From contig CAVQID010000039.1 in assembly GCA_963712485.1 (NCBI GenBank), positions 62,001 through 126,000 of the forward strand: a stretch of DNA of 64,000 nucleotides, written 5' to 3'. Each line of letters opens with the position of its first letter. Positions within the stretch are counted from its first letter, which is position 1. This DNA is from JALORV01 sp963712485. Its GTDB lineage: Bacteria > Pseudomonadota > Gammaproteobacteria > Burkholderiales > Burkholderiaceae_F. Position numbers and translations under genes: made by a program. A model generated the notes under the pieces. It had not been told where the DNA came from and made no database searches. It saw only the letters and a list, made by a program, of their open reading frames with translations. Of this stretch, positions 36,327 through 45,759 are shown piece by piece.

Positions 36327-37289
36327 ATGAATCGCCGTGAATTCGTACTCGGCGCGCCGGCTGCGATTGCGACCGCGCAGTGGCCGCTGACCTCGATCGC
36401 GCAGGCGCTGGCCAACGTGAAGATGATGATCCCCGCCAATCCCGGCGGGGGCTGGGACCTGACGGGTCGCGCGCTTGCCGCCGCGATGCAGTCCGCGAAG
36501 GTTGCGCAGTCCGTGCAGTTCGACAACAAGGGCGGCGCGGCCGGCACGATTGGACTGGCGCAGTTCGTCAACGGAGCGCGGGGCGACCCCAACGCGCTGA
36601 TGGTCGGTGGCATGGTGATGGTCGGCGGCATCATCCTCAACAAATCGCCAGTCGACCTTTCGATGGTGACGCCGATCGCGCGGCTCACCAGCGAATACGT
36701 CGTCATTACCGTTCCTTCGAATTCGCCGCATAAGACGATGAGCGACCTGGCCAAGGCGTTCAAGGCGGACCCCGGGAAGGTCTCGTGGGGCGGCGGGTCA
36801 GCCGGGGGCACCGATCACATCCTGATCGGCCTGGTGGCCAAGGCGATCGGCGCCGACCCGGCCAAAATCAACTATGTACCGTTCAAGGGCGGTGGCGAGG
36901 CGATCGCCGCCATTGTGGGTGGGCATGTGAGCGCGGGTGTATCGGGCCTCAGCGAGTTCGCCGAACAGATCAAGGCCGGGCGCATGCGCGCGCTGGCGGT
37001 GTCCGCACCACAGCGCATCGACGGCATCCCGATGCTGAAGGAGCAGGGGATCGACGTCGTGCTCGGCAACTGGCGCGGTGTCTTTGGCGCGCCCGGCATC
37101 ACGTCGGCGCAACGCGACGCGCTCGTGGCCGCAGTCAAGGCCGCGACCGAATCGGCATCGTGGAAGGACGCGCTGGTGAAGAACGGCTGGGACGCGTGGT
37201 ATCTCGGTGGCGACGATTACAAGAAGTTCCTCGACGAGGACGTCAAGCGTATCGGCGCGATCATCGAATCGCTCGGGCTGAAGAAGTAG
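36327..37289 (+). CDS. tctC: tripartite tricarboxylate transporter receptor (Bug/TctC family)
   Basis: 320 aa. An NRREFVLGA n-region followed by a hydrophobic stretch suggests export, possibly by Tat. The mature protein is a Bug-type two-lobed receptor: MMIPANPGGGWDLTGRALAA near residue 35, VNYVPFKGGGEA-like loop INYVPFKGGGEAI, and GNWRGVFGAPG. Carboxylate ligands are bound by the PGGGWD loop. GAGGAG lies before the ATG at 36327. It is followed by tctB and tctA, so it delivers an organic acid to that membrane pair. Confidence 0.92.
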   Translation: MNRREFVLGAPAAIATAQWPLTSIAQALANVKMMIPANPGGGWDLTGRALAAAMQSAKVAQSVQFDNKGGAAGTIGLAQFVNGARGDPNALMVGGMVMVGGIILNKSPVDLSMVTPIARLTSEYVVITVPSNSPHKTMSDLAKAFKADPGKVSWGGGSAGGTDHILIGLVAKAIGADPAKINYVPFKGGGEAIAAIVGGHVSAGVSGLSEFAEQIKAGRMRALAVSAPQRIDGIPMLKEQGIDVVLGNWRGVFGAPGITSAQRDALVAAVKAATESASWKDALVKNGWDAWYLGGDDYKKFLDEDVKRIGAIIESLGLKK

Positions 37290-37305
37290 GCGACGCGAGC
37301 TGCGA

Positions 37306-37818
37306 ATGCCAAGCGCACGTGCAGGCGCGCGTGCCGAGCTGATACTTTCGCTCGGCGTGCTGGCCCTCGGCATCACCGCCGCGATCGTCGCCTGGCGATT
37401 GCCGGAAGGCGGCGGCTACGCCCGCATCGGGCCCAATTTCGTGCCGAAACTGGTGGCCGGCGGCCTCGTCCTTCTGGGCCTCTGGCTGCTCGCGGAGCGG
37501 TTCACCGGCGGCTGGCGCGAGTCCGTGGACATGGATCCGGCCGCACGCGGCGAACACGGGTTCGTGTCGTCGGCATTCCTATGGGTCAGTGCGGGCCTGG
37601 TGCTGCAGATGGCGCTGATCAACAGCGCCGGATTTGTGCTCGCGGCCGGGGCTCTGTTCGCTTGTGTCGCGCGCGGCTTCGGCAGCACGCGCTTGCTACG
37701 CGACCTGGCGGTGGGCTTGCTGCTCGGGCTCGGCGTATTCGCGTTCTTCGTCTACTTCCTGAACGTCAACCTTCCCGCAGGGTGGCTGCGGCCCCTGCTC
37801 GGCGCGGCGGGCATCTGA
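37306..37818 (+). CDS. tctB: tripartite tricarboxylate transporter small membrane subunit
   Basis: 170 aa with four membrane helices and the TctB pattern: GVLALGITAAIVAWRLPEGG near the start and YARIGPNFVPKLVAGGLVL. It lies 16 bp after tctC and 10 bp before tctA. It serves as the small integral subunit that stabilises TctA. Confidence 0.9.
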   Translation: MPSARAGARAELILSLGVLALGITAAIVAWRLPEGGGYARIGPNFVPKLVAGGLVLLGLWLLAERFTGGWRESVDMDPAARGEHGFVSSAFLWVSAGLVLQMALINSAGFVLAAGALFACVARGFGSTRLLRDLAVGLLLGLGVFAFFVYFLNVNLPAGWLRPLLGAAGI

Positions 37819-37828
37819 GCGGGGCGCG

Positions 37829-39334
37829 GTGGGCGAAACGCTGAATGCGCTGCTGACCGGGTTCGGCATCGCGCTGACACCGACCAACCTCCTTTGGGGT
37901 TTCGTCGGCGTCACGCTGGGCACCGCGGTCGGCGTGCTGCCCGGGGTGGGGCCGGCGCTGACGGTGGCGATGCTGCTGCCGCTCACGGTGAAGCTCGATC
38001 CGACCGGCGCGCTGATCATGTTCGCCGGCATCTACTACGGCGCGATGTACGGCGGCTCGACGACAACGATCCTGCTGAACACGCCGGGCGAGTCGGCCTC
38101 GATCGCTACAGCCCTCGAGGGCAACAAGATGGCCAAGCGCGGTCGCGCGGGTCCGGCGCTGGCCACCGCAGCGATTGGATCGTTTGTCGCCGGAACCATC
38201 GCGACCATCCTGCTGACGCTGCTTGCGCCCATCATCGTTGAAGTGGCGCTGCGCTTCGGACCGACCGAGTATTTCGCATTGATGGTGTTTGCCTTCGTCA
38301 CGGTCGCGGCGGTGCTCGGATCATCCACGGTGCGCGGGCTCACCGCGCTCTTTATCGGCCTGATGCTGGGCCTGGTCGGCATCGACGAACAGACCGGCCA
38401 GATGCGATTCGCCTTCGGGGTGCCCGAGCTCCTCGACGGCATCGACGTCGTGGTGCTGGCGGTGGGACTGTTCGCCGTCGGCGAGACGCTGTACGCCGCG
38501 GCCTACCAAAGCCGGCACTCCGAGACCATGGAAGCGCTGTCGGGACGCCTGTGGATGTCGCGCGAGGACTGGCGCCGCTCCTGGCCGGCCTGGCTGCGCG
38601 CCACCGCGATCGGCTTTCCCTTCGGCACCATTCCGGCGGGGGGCGCCGAGATCCCGACCTTCCTTGCGTACGCCACCGAGAAGAAACTCAGCAAGCACCC
38701 GGAGCAGTTCGGCGAGGGCGCGATCGAGGGCGTCGCGGGGCCCGAGGCGGCCAACAACGCCGCCGCGACGGGGGTCTTGGTGCCGCTGCTGACGCTGGGC
38801 ATTCCGACGTCGGCCACCGCTGCGATCCTGCTGGCCGCGTTTCAGAACTACGGTATCCAGCCGGGGCCGCTGCTGTTCCAAACACAGGGTGCGCTCGTCT
38901 GGGGCCTGATTGCTAGCCTTTATATCGGCAATGTGCTGCTGCTGGTGCTCAACCTGCCGTTGATCGGCCTGTGGGTGAAGGTGCTGCAGATTCCTCGGGC
39001 GCTGCTGTACTCCGGCATCCTGGTATTTGCGACGCTCGGCGCCTACAGCCTGCATCAGTCGGTGGTGGACCTGATAACGCTCTACGTGTTCGGCGCGCTC
39101 GGCTTCATCATGCGGCGCTGGGGCTTTCCGGTCGCCCCCGCGGTGATCGGGCTGATCCTCGGCCCGCTGGCCGAATCGCAATTTCGCCGCGCGCTCGCGA
39201 TCAGCCAGGGCGATCCGTCGGTGTTTTTCACGCATCCGATCTCGGCATCGCTGCTGGCGCTGACCGCGGCACTGGTGCTGGTGCCGTGGCTGGTGCGCGT
39301 GACGCGGGAATGGCGCGGGCGCGACCGAGCGTGA
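37829..39334 (+). CDS. tctA: tripartite tricarboxylate transporter large membrane subunit
   Basis: 501 aa, GTG start, about 11-12 membrane helices. The duplicated TctA motif is evident: GVLPGVGPALTVAMLLPLT in the first half and FGTIPAGGAEIPTFLAYATE in the second, with YGAMYGGSTTTILLNTPGE as the signature. It is the secondary-transport channel driven by the cation gradient. Its 3' end overlaps the AbrB-family gene. Confidence 0.94.
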   Translation: MGETLNALLTGFGIALTPTNLLWGFVGVTLGTAVGVLPGVGPALTVAMLLPLTVKLDPTGALIMFAGIYYGAMYGGSTTTILLNTPGESASIATALEGNKMAKRGRAGPALATAAIGSFVAGTIATILLTLLAPIIVEVALRFGPTEYFALMVFAFVTVAAVLGSSTVRGLTALFIGLMLGLVGIDEQTGQMRFAFGVPELLDGIDVVVLAVGLFAVGETLYAAAYQSRHSETMEALSGRLWMSREDWRRSWPAWLRATAIGFPFGTIPAGGAEIPTFLAYATEKKLSKHPEQFGEGAIEGVAGPEAANNAAATGVLVPLLTLGIPTSATAAILLAAFQNYGIQPGPLLFQTQGALVWGLIASLYIGNVLLLVLNLPLIGLWVKVLQIPRALLYSGILVFATLGAYSLHQSVVDLITLYVFGALGFIMRRWGFPVAPAVIGLILGPLAESQFRRALAISQGDPSVFFTHPISASLLALTAALVLVPWLVRVTREWRGRDRA

Positions 39335-40419
39335 GCCTGCCTGCCGATCCCAACGTCAAGGAAGCGCCGCCGGCTTCGGTGAACGCGCCGCTGCGCGTGC
39401 TGCTGACGCTGCTGATCGCAGTCGTGGGGGCGATGGTTTGCGTCATTCTGCACACGCCTTTGCCGTGGCTGATCGGCCCGCTGGTTGCGGTGGCCGTAGT
39501 GAGCATGCTTGATGGGCGGCTGGCGGCTCCGCCTGCGGCGCGTCAGCTGGGCCAGTGGGCGATCGGTGTGGCACTGGGGCTGTATTTTTCCCCGGACGTC
39601 ATGCGCGAAGTGACGCGGCTCGCGCCGTGGCTGCTGCTGGCGGTGGGCTTTGCCATCGTGCTCGGCGCGGCGGGAGCGTGGGCGCTGCAGCGCGTGACCG
39701 AGTCCGACGCGACCACGGCCTTTTTCGCGATGGCCATCGGCGGCGCCAGCGAGATGGCAACACAGGCGTATCGGCATGGCGGCCGGGTCGAGCGTGTGGC
39801 GGCGGCCCACAGCCTGAGGATCATGCTGGTCGTGCTTATCGTTCCGCTGCTCTTCGGCGCGCTCGGAGTGCATGGCCTCGACCCTTACACACCGTTTGCG
39901 CGCCGTTTCGATCCGCTGGGGTTCGCCGTGCTCGTGGCCGTCACGCTGGGCGCGGCCGCAGCGATGGAGCGCTTGGGCTCGCCCAACAGCTGGATGATCG
40001 GACCGTTGCTCGTTGCCGCGGGAATTACCGCGACCGGTCACACGTTTTCGAGCTTGCCGACCTTGGTGGTGAACGCCGGGCAACTGCTGATCGGCATCTC
40101 GCTGGGTGTCCACTTCACGCGCGAATTCTTTCGTGCGGCGCCGCGGTTCCTTGCGGCGGTGGCCCTGATCACGCTGGTCTATCTTGCCTGCGGCGCCGCA
40201 TTCGGAGGGCTTCTGGCGTGGGGTACAGGGTTACCGTGGCCAACCGCCGTCATTGCAACGACGCCCGGCGGCATCGGTGAGATGGCGCTCACGGCCAAGG
40301 CACTGCAGCTCGGCGTTCCGATCGTGACCGCGTTTCACGCGCTCAGAATGGCGGCCGTCGTCCTGTCCGCCGGCGCGGTCTATGCGCTGTGGCGCCGCCA
40401 CGGGCCAGCGCCGCGATGA
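39310..40419 (+). CDS. AbrB-family (PF05145) membrane protein
   Basis: 369 aa with about ten helices arranged as two repeats; each repeat has the TIGR03082-type pattern: PLPWLIGPLVAVAVV in the first, GSPNSWMIGPLLVAAG in the second, plus ATTPGGIGEMALTAKAL near the end. Often mislabelled ammonia monooxygenase or AbrB regulator; nothing supports either function. It overlaps tctA by 25 bp from the ATG; a GTG at 39331, overlapping the tctA stop as GTGA, is an equally good start. Co-transcription with tctCBA suggests a link to carboxylate transport. Confidence 0.85.
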   Translation: MARARPSVSLPADPNVKEAPPASVNAPLRVLLTLLIAVVGAMVCVILHTPLPWLIGPLVAVAVVSMLDGRLAAPPAARQLGQWAIGVALGLYFSPDVMREVTRLAPWLLLAVGFAIVLGAAGAWALQRVTESDATTAFFAMAIGGASEMATQAYRHGGRVERVAAAHSLRIMLVVLIVPLLFGALGVHGLDPYTPFARRFDPLGFAVLVAVTLGAAAAMERLGSPNSWMIGPLLVAAGITATGHTFSSLPTLVVNAGQLLIGISLGVHFTREFFRAAPRFLAAVALITLVYLACGAAFGGLLAWGTGLPWPTAVIATTPGGIGEMALTAKALQLGVPIVTAFHALRMAAVVLSAGAVYALWRRHGPAPR

Positions 40420-40964
40420 TCGAACTCCGGCCCCTGATGCGGGCATCAGCACCAAGCGCCGACGAATTCCTTGCGGCCGCGCAGGAGTCGAGCGTCGCGT
40501 TGCGGCGCTGGATGCCCTGGTATCACGCCGAGTACGCAGTGGCCGATGTCGAACGCTGGTTCGACCAGGCGGATCTGATGTGGCAGCAGCGCACGGCATT
40601 TCCGATGGTGATCGTTGATGCGCAGAGCGGGCGCCTGCTCGGCGGCGTGTCGCTGCATGACATCCTGCTCTTTGGCAAGCGCGAAGCCGAGATGGGCTAC
40701 TGGGTCCGGCGTTCGGCCTGCGGACACGGGGTTGCCGCAACGGCGATGCGCGCGATGGCCGCGTTTGGTGTGAACGAACTCGGCCTGATACGCACCTCGA
40801 TGCGCATCCGGCTCGACAACCGCTCGAGCCGCCGTGCGGCCGAGCGAGCCGGTGCCCGCTTCGAGGGCGTGGTGCGGCATGGCTTGCTTGCTGGCGAAGC
40901 GCGCTTGGATGCCGCGCTGTACTCATTGCTGCCCGCCGATCTCGCGCGACCCTGGGCGCCCTGA
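40416..40964 (+). CDS. RimJ/RimL-type GNAT acetyltransferase
   Basis: 182 aa from the ATG at 40416, which overlaps the preceding stop as ATGA. The RimJ/RimL pattern is clear: LRRWMPWYHAEYAVADVERW, FPMVIVDAQSGRLLGGVSLH, EMGYWVRRSACGHGVAATAM (acetyl-CoA loop) and NRSSRRAAERAGARFEGVVR. The likely acceptor is a protein N-terminus or a small amine. Last gene of the tct-linked transcript; a 250-bp gap follows. Confidence 0.87.
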   Translation: MIELRPLMRASAPSADEFLAAAQESSVALRRWMPWYHAEYAVADVERWFDQADLMWQQRTAFPMVIVDAQSGRLLGGVSLHDILLFGKREAEMGYWVRRSACGHGVAATAMRAMAAFGVNELGLIRTSMRIRLDNRSSRRAAERAGARFEGVVRHGLLAGEARLDAALYSLLPADLARPWAP

Positions 40965-41062
40965 CGACGCGCCAACGACGCAACCTCTGCGCGATCACGG
41001 GTTTCGGCGTCTTTATTTTTCAGAAACGCTGGTGTAGCGTCGAATCGCAGCCGATTTTTAGC

Positions 41063-41101
41063 TGTGGATTCGGAATGTGGATTCGAAGCGTGAATTCAAA
41101 G
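41063..41101 (+). repeat. three 13-bp tandem repeats upstream of the cold-shock gene
   Basis: TGTGGATTCGGAA, TGTGGATTCGAAG and CGTGAATTCAAAG follow each other without gaps. The stretch is AT-richer than its surroundings and lies about 115-150 bp before the cold-shock start, within what is probably promoter or leader. Confidence 0.5.
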
Positions 41102-41215
41102 CTCAATGCCAGCGGCCTCCAGGCCAACCCTGTCGCATAACACCCTCCCGGCAATCCCAACAGCAGCATCGCTTGCGCGTCGCGGGCGCATCCCGTGTTC
41201 ACCGGAGTGAAATCA

Positions 41216-41425
41216 ATGCCGACAGGCACCGTGAAATGGTTCAACGAGACCAAGGGTTTCGGATTCATCAAGCCGGACGACGGCGGCGCTGATCTTTTTG
41301 CGCACTACAGCGGGATCAAGTCCAAGGGTTTTCGCACGCTGAAGGAGAACCAGCGCGTCGAATATCAGGTGCAGCAAGGACAAAAAGGCCCGCAAGCGGT
41401 CGAAATCAATGTCCTTGGAGCCTAG
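41216..41425 (+). CDS. cold-shock protein, CspA family
   Basis: 69 aa, one OB-fold cold-shock domain. RNP1 is KGFGFIKPD and RNP2 is DLFAHYS (DVFVHFS in most relatives). An MPTGTVKWFNETKGFGFI N-terminus and a CCGGAG site set the start. It binds single-stranded RNA and melts structure. The 250-bp upstream gap resembles the long structured leaders of cspA-type mRNAs. A strong terminator follows, so the gene is monocistronic. Confidence 0.95.
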   Translation: MPTGTVKWFNETKGFGFIKPDDGGADLFAHYSGIKSKGFRTLKENQRVEYQVQQGQKGPQAVEINVLGA

Positions 41426-41443
41426 TTTCAGGGATGTCGTGCG

Positions 41444-41468
41444 GGCCCGCGGTGCGGGCCTTTTTTTT
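41444..41468 (+). terminator. rho-independent terminator of the cold-shock gene
   Basis: Seven-bp GC stem GGCCCGC/GCGGGCC with a GGT loop, directly followed by eight T residues. It is 18 bp after the stop codon and is the clearest terminator in the window. Confidence 0.9.
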
Positions 41469-41744
41469 GCCGGCCGCAGCTCAAGCGATCGGTGATACGC
41501 GGTTTCCCTTGTCGGACCGCCTTGCCGAAGCGGCAGCAGCAGTGTGCAGCGCAGCGAAGACACGCCGTCAGGTACGGCGCTCGCCACAGTCAGAGTCGCT
41601 AAAATACAAGACTTTCCCGTTGCCGGCACAGGATCGGGGCTATCCGCCACACCGCCGGGCACTCGCGGCCACGATCCGCGACGCGGTCATAACAAAGAAC
41701 GGCGTGCCCTGACAGTGGAGCGCGGCGTAACAGGAGGCGCATTC
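41469..41744. other. pckG leader region, no gene seen
   Basis: Together with the terminator this makes a 319-bp gap. TAAAAT lies near 41600 and could be a -10 element, but no clear -35 is found. Frames here are shadows. A CAGGAGG ribosome site precedes pckG. Confidence 0.4.
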
Positions 41745-43590
41745 ATGAGTGCAGTACTTGCGGGGCAGACGGCCAACGCCCCGGCGTATGTCCGGAACCG
41801 AAAACTCATCGCCTGGGTCGCTGAGGTGGCGCAGCTGGCCAAGCCGGACCGCATCGTCTGGTGTGACGGTTCGCAGGAAGAATATGACCGGCTGTGCGCC
41901 GAAATGGTCGCCGCCGGAACGCTGAAGCGCCTGAACGCCGCCAAACGTCCAAACAGCTTTCTGGCTTTGTCCGACCCGAGCGACGTCGCGCGGGTGGAAG
42001 ACCGCACCTTCATCTGCAGCGAACGCAAGGACGATGCCGGGCCGACGAACAACTGGGTCGCGCCGGCGGAAATGCGCACGACCCTCAAGGGCCTGTTCGC
42101 AGGCTGCATGCGTGGCCGCACGATGTACGTGATCCCGTTTTCGATGGGACCGCTGGGGTCGCACATCAGCCAGATCGGCGTCGAGATCTCTGATAGCGCC
42201 TACGTCGTGGTCAACATGCGGATCATGACCCGCATGGGCCGCCCGGTCGTCGAGTTGCTCGGCACCGACGGTACCTTCGTCCCCTGCGTGCACTCGGTGG
42301 GCAAGCCGCTGGTGCCCAGCGAAAAGGACGTCGCCTGGCCCTGCAACGCCACCAAGTACATCGTGCACTTTCCCGAGACGCGCGAGATCTGGTCGTACGG
42401 TTCGGGCTACGGGGGCAACGCGCTGCTGGGCAAGAAGTGCCTGGCTCTGCGCATCGCCTCGACGATGGGGCGCGACGAGGGCTGGCTCGCCGAGCACATG
42501 CTGATCGTCGGGGTCACGTCGCCCGACGGGAAGAAGTACCACATCGCCGCGGCGTTTCCGTCGGCGTGCGGCAAGACCAATTTCGCGATGCTGATCCCGC
42601 CGCCGGCGTTCAGCGGATGGAAGGTCACTACCGTCGGCGAAGACATCGCGTGGATCAAGCCCGGCCCGGACGGACGCCTGTACGCGATCAACCCGGAGGC
42701 GGGCTGCTTCGGCGTGGCGCCCGGAACGTCCGAGAAGACCAATCACAACGCGATGGCGATGCTGCATCAAAACGTCATCTTCACGAATGTTGCGCTAACC
42801 GACGATGGCGATGTCTGGTGGGAAGGCATGGGGCCGGCGCCCGCGCACCTGATCGACTGGCAGGGCAAGGACTGGACACCCGAGGACGGCAAGGCCGGGC
42901 GCAAGGCGGCGCACCCCAATGCGCGCTTCACGGTGGCCGCGCAGCAGTGCCCGTCCATTGATGCCGACTGGGAAGAGCCGAACGGTGTGGCGATCGATGC
43001 CTTCCTCTTTGGCGGTCGGCGGTCGACCACGGTGCCACTGGTGACGGAAGCGCGCAGCTGGGTCGAAGGGGTTTACATGGCTGCGACCATGGGTTCCGGA
43101 GACCACGGCTGCGCAGCAAGGTGCGCAGGGCGTGCTGCGCCGCGACCCGTTTGCGATGCTGCCGTTCTGTGGCTACAACATGGGTGACCACTTCGGTCAC
43201 TGGATCAGGCTCGGGCGCGAACTGGAAGCGAGCGGCGCGAAGCTGCCGAAGATCTTCACGGTCAACTGGTTCCGCACCGATGCGGACGGCAAGTTCGTCT
43301 GGCCGGGTTTTGGCGAGAATATGCGCGTGCTGAAGTGGATCGTCGATCGCGTCGATGGTCGTATCGGCGGTGAAGAGCATGTCTTCGGCATCACCCCGCG
43401 TTACGACGACCTGCAGTGGTCCGGATTGTCGTTCCCGCGGGAGCGCTACGAGCTGATCACCGCAATCGATGCCGCCGACTGGCGCCAGGAGATCGCGTTG
43501 CACTCGGAGTTGTTCAGCAAGTTGCAGCCGCACCTGCCGCGTGAACTCGAGGTGACGCGGGCCGCGTTCGAGGAGAAGTTCGCGGCCTAG
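41745..43590 (+). CDS. pckG: GTP-dependent PEP carboxykinase, frameshifted
   Basis: Oxaloacetate plus GTP to PEP, the first step of gluconeogenesis. Reading from 41745 gives the GTP-type family through AAFPSACGKTNFAMLIPP (kinase P-loop with reactive Cys), the manganese region and GVYMAATMGS. The frame then changes to nonsense, while LRRDPFAMLPFCGYNMGDHF and the rest continue in another frame to 43590. Removing one G at 43098-43099 (TCCGGAGACC to TCCGAGACC) restores ETTAAQQGAQGVLRRDPF and gives 614 aa, the usual length. All residues on either side look conserved, so the shift is either very recent or an assembly error. Confidence 0.85.
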
Positions 43591-43596
43591 GATTTC

Positions 43597-43642
43597 GACG
43601 CCGCGGCGTCGCGATGCGAGACGGGCCGCTTGGTCGGCCCGT
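43597..43642 (+). terminator. possible terminator hairpins after pckG
   Basis: A 14-bp perfect palindrome, GACGCCGCGGCGTC (43597-43610), is followed by a stem ACGGGCCG/CGGCCCGT (43621-43628 with 43635-43642). Neither has a T tract, so these may be weak or Rho-linked ends, or just mRNA stabilisers. Confidence 0.35.
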
Positions 43643-43736
43643 CGGCTCCCTGGACCGTCCGCAATTGCACCGGCCCCGCCGAGCCGACATACTGGCCGTC
43701 CGTCGCGCCTCGGCGCCGGCGTCGAGGGAGCCTGCC

Positions 43737-44876
43737 ATGGGCCTGATCTACTACATCACGCAGGTGCAGTTCGATTTCGGCGCGATAAAGCTGACGCGGA
43801 CAGAGTGCGAGCGCAGCAGCATCACTCGGCCGCTGATCTGCACCGACCGGGGCGTCGTGGCCGCGGGCTTGCTGGAGCGTCTGCGCGATGCGCTGGGCGA
43901 CCTGCCGGTCGCCGTGTTCGACGAGACACCCTCGAATCCGACTGAAGCTGCGGTCATGGCCGCGGTGCAGGCCTATCGCGCGCACGACGCGGATGGGCTG
44001 ATTGCGCTTGGCGGCGGCAGCGCCATCGACCTCGCCAAGGGCGTTGCGATCATGGCGACGCACCCCGGCACCCTGCCCGACTACGCCACGATCCTCGGAG
44101 GCAGTCCGAAAATCACGGAGAAGGTCGCGCCGCTGATCGCGATCCCGACGACCGCCGGGACCGGCAGCGAAGTCGCGCGCGGCGCGATCATCGTCCTTGA
44201 AGATGGCCGAAAACTCGGCTTCCACTCGTGGCACCTGGTCCCCAAGACCGCCATCTGCGATCCGGAGCTGACCTACGCGCTGCCGACGCGCCTGACGGCA
44301 GCGACCGGCATGGATGCGATCGCACACTGCGTGGAGACCTTTCTTTCGAAGGCGGTCAATCCGCCGGCGGACGCGATCGCGTTCGACGGCCTGGCGCGTG
44401 GCCTTAAATTCATCGAGAAGGCCACGCGCGAGCCGCGCGACCCGGCGGCGCGCTGGAACATGATGAGCGCATCGATGCAGGGCGCGATGGCGTTTCAGAA
44501 GGGGCTGGGCGCGGTGCATTCGCTGTCGCATGCGCTGGGCGGACTGAAGCTGGGAGCGGAGAAAATTGGGCCGCATCACGGCACCCTCAACGCGGTGCTG
44601 CTGCCGGAAGTCGTGAAGTTCAATGAGCGCGCCGTGCCGGAGCGGGTCAGTGCGATTGCCAGCGTGTTCGGTGTCACCAGCGGCGAGGAACTGGCGCATG
44701 CGATCCGCTCGCTGAACCGGCGGCTCGAGCTTCCGCAGGGCATCGGCGAGATGGGCATCACGCCCGAACTCTATGACGAGGTGGCCAGCGCCGCGCTCAA
44801 GGATCACTGCCACGCCACCAATCCGCGAGTTGCCACACATGCGGATTACGTTGCTATGCTCGCCGCCTCCGCATGA
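43737..44876 (+). CDS. iron-containing alcohol dehydrogenase
   Basis: 379 aa. The NAD-binding half holds LIALGGGSAIDLAKG and IPTTAGTGSEVARG; metal ligands lie in GMDAIAHCVE, HSLSHALGG and GPHHGTLNAV. These are the group III Fe-ADH motifs. The substrate could be a short alcohol, diol or hydroxyacid semialdehyde. GAGGGAG precedes the ATG at 43737. Its last codons overlap livG by four bases (ATGA), so it is translated as part of the downstream ABC-transporter operon, which ties its substrate to the transported solute. Confidence 0.93.
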   Translation: MGLIYYITQVQFDFGAIKLTRTECERSSITRPLICTDRGVVAAGLLERLRDALGDLPVAVFDETPSNPTEAAVMAAVQAYRAHDADGLIALGGGSAIDLAKGVAIMATHPGTLPDYATILGGSPKITEKVAPLIAIPTTAGTGSEVARGAIIVLEDGRKLGFHSWHLVPKTAICDPELTYALPTRLTAATGMDAIAHCVETFLSKAVNPPADAIAFDGLARGLKFIEKATREPRDPAARWNMMSASMQGAMAFQKGLGAVHSLSHALGGLKLGAEKIGPHHGTLNAVLLPEVVKFNERAVPERVSAIASVFGVTSGEELAHAIRSLNRRLELPQGIGEMGITPELYDEVASAALKDHCHATNPRVATHADYVAMLAASA

Positions 44877-45655
44877 GTACACCCACCGAAATCATCCTCG
44901 AGACGCGTGGCCTGACGAAGGAGTTCAAGGGCTTCGTCGCCGTCAACGACGTCAACCTCAAGGTGCGGCGTGGTGCGATCCACGCGCTGATCGGCCCCAA
45001 TGGCGCCGGCAAGACCACGTGCTTCAACCTGCTGACCAAGTTCCTGACGCCGACGCGGGGACAGATCCTGTTCAACGGCGTTGATATCACGCGGGAAACG
45101 CCCGAGCACATCGCGCGGCGCGGCATCGTGCGTTCCTACCAGATCTCTTCGGTGTTCCCGCATCTGACGGTGCTCGAAAACGTCCGTATCGCGCTTCAGC
45201 GCTCGACCGGCCTGTCGTTCCAGTTCTGGCGCAGCGAGCGCGTTCTCAACTCGATGAACGATCGGGCGCTCGAGCTGCTCGACCAGGTCGACCTGCGCTC
45301 GTTTGCCGACGTGGAGACCGTATCGCTGCCGTATGGCCGCAAGCGCGCTCTCGAGATCGCGACGACGCTCGCTACCGAACCCGAGCTGATGCTGCTTGAC
45401 GAGCCGACCCAGGGCATGGGCCACGAGGATGTCGCGCGCGTCACCGAACTGATCAAGAAGGTCGCCGCCGGCCGGACGGTGCTGATGGTCGAGCACAACA
45501 TGAACGTCGTCTCGAGCATCGCCGACATGATTACGGTGCTGGCGCGCGGGTCGGTGCTGGCCGAAGGACCGTACGAGACCGTGTCCCGCGACGCGGCAGT
45601 CATGGAGGCGTACATGGGTACGACCGAGGCCGAGCTTGCCGGCGTTGGGCACTAG
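44873..45655 (+). CDS. livG: branched-chain amino-acid-type ABC ATPase LivG
   Basis: 260 aa with GPNGAGKTTCFNLLTKFLTP (Walker A), the LivG/LptB-type insert FPHLTVLENVRIALQ, signature VSLPYGRKRALEIATTLA and Walker B LMLLDEPTQGMGHED. The signature motif is LPYGR in place of LSGGQ, which is common in LivG. It is one of two ATPases of the HAAT-type importer encoded here. The start overlaps the alcohol dehydrogenase stop. Confidence 0.93.
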   Translation: MSTPTEIILETRGLTKEFKGFVAVNDVNLKVRRGAIHALIGPNGAGKTTCFNLLTKFLTPTRGQILFNGVDITRETPEHIARRGIVRSYQISSVFPHLTVLENVRIALQRSTGLSFQFWRSERVLNSMNDRALELLDQVDLRSFADVETVSLPYGRKRALEIATTLATEPELMLLDEPTQGMGHEDVARVTELIKKVAAGRTVLMVEHNMNVVSSIADMITVLARGSVLAEGPYETVSRDAAVMEAYMGTTEAELAGVGH

Positions 45656-45759
45656 GATGCTGGACCCTCACGCCAACTTCGTTCGCTGCTTTCCGTGGGG
45701 GCTGAGGGCCGCGGCCCGGAAGGCCGCATGGCATTTCGCGCGGCCGGAACTTCACTGAG

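Noticed and set aside
37285..37325. Fourth copy of the hairpin repeat near the tctC-tctB junction
   Set aside because: Only GCACGTGCA is shared; the paired arms are missing.
39310..40419. Naming the gene ammonia monooxygenase or AbrB regulator
   Set aside because: These are inherited database labels; the protein is a polytopic membrane protein without copper-oxygenase or DNA-binding motifs.
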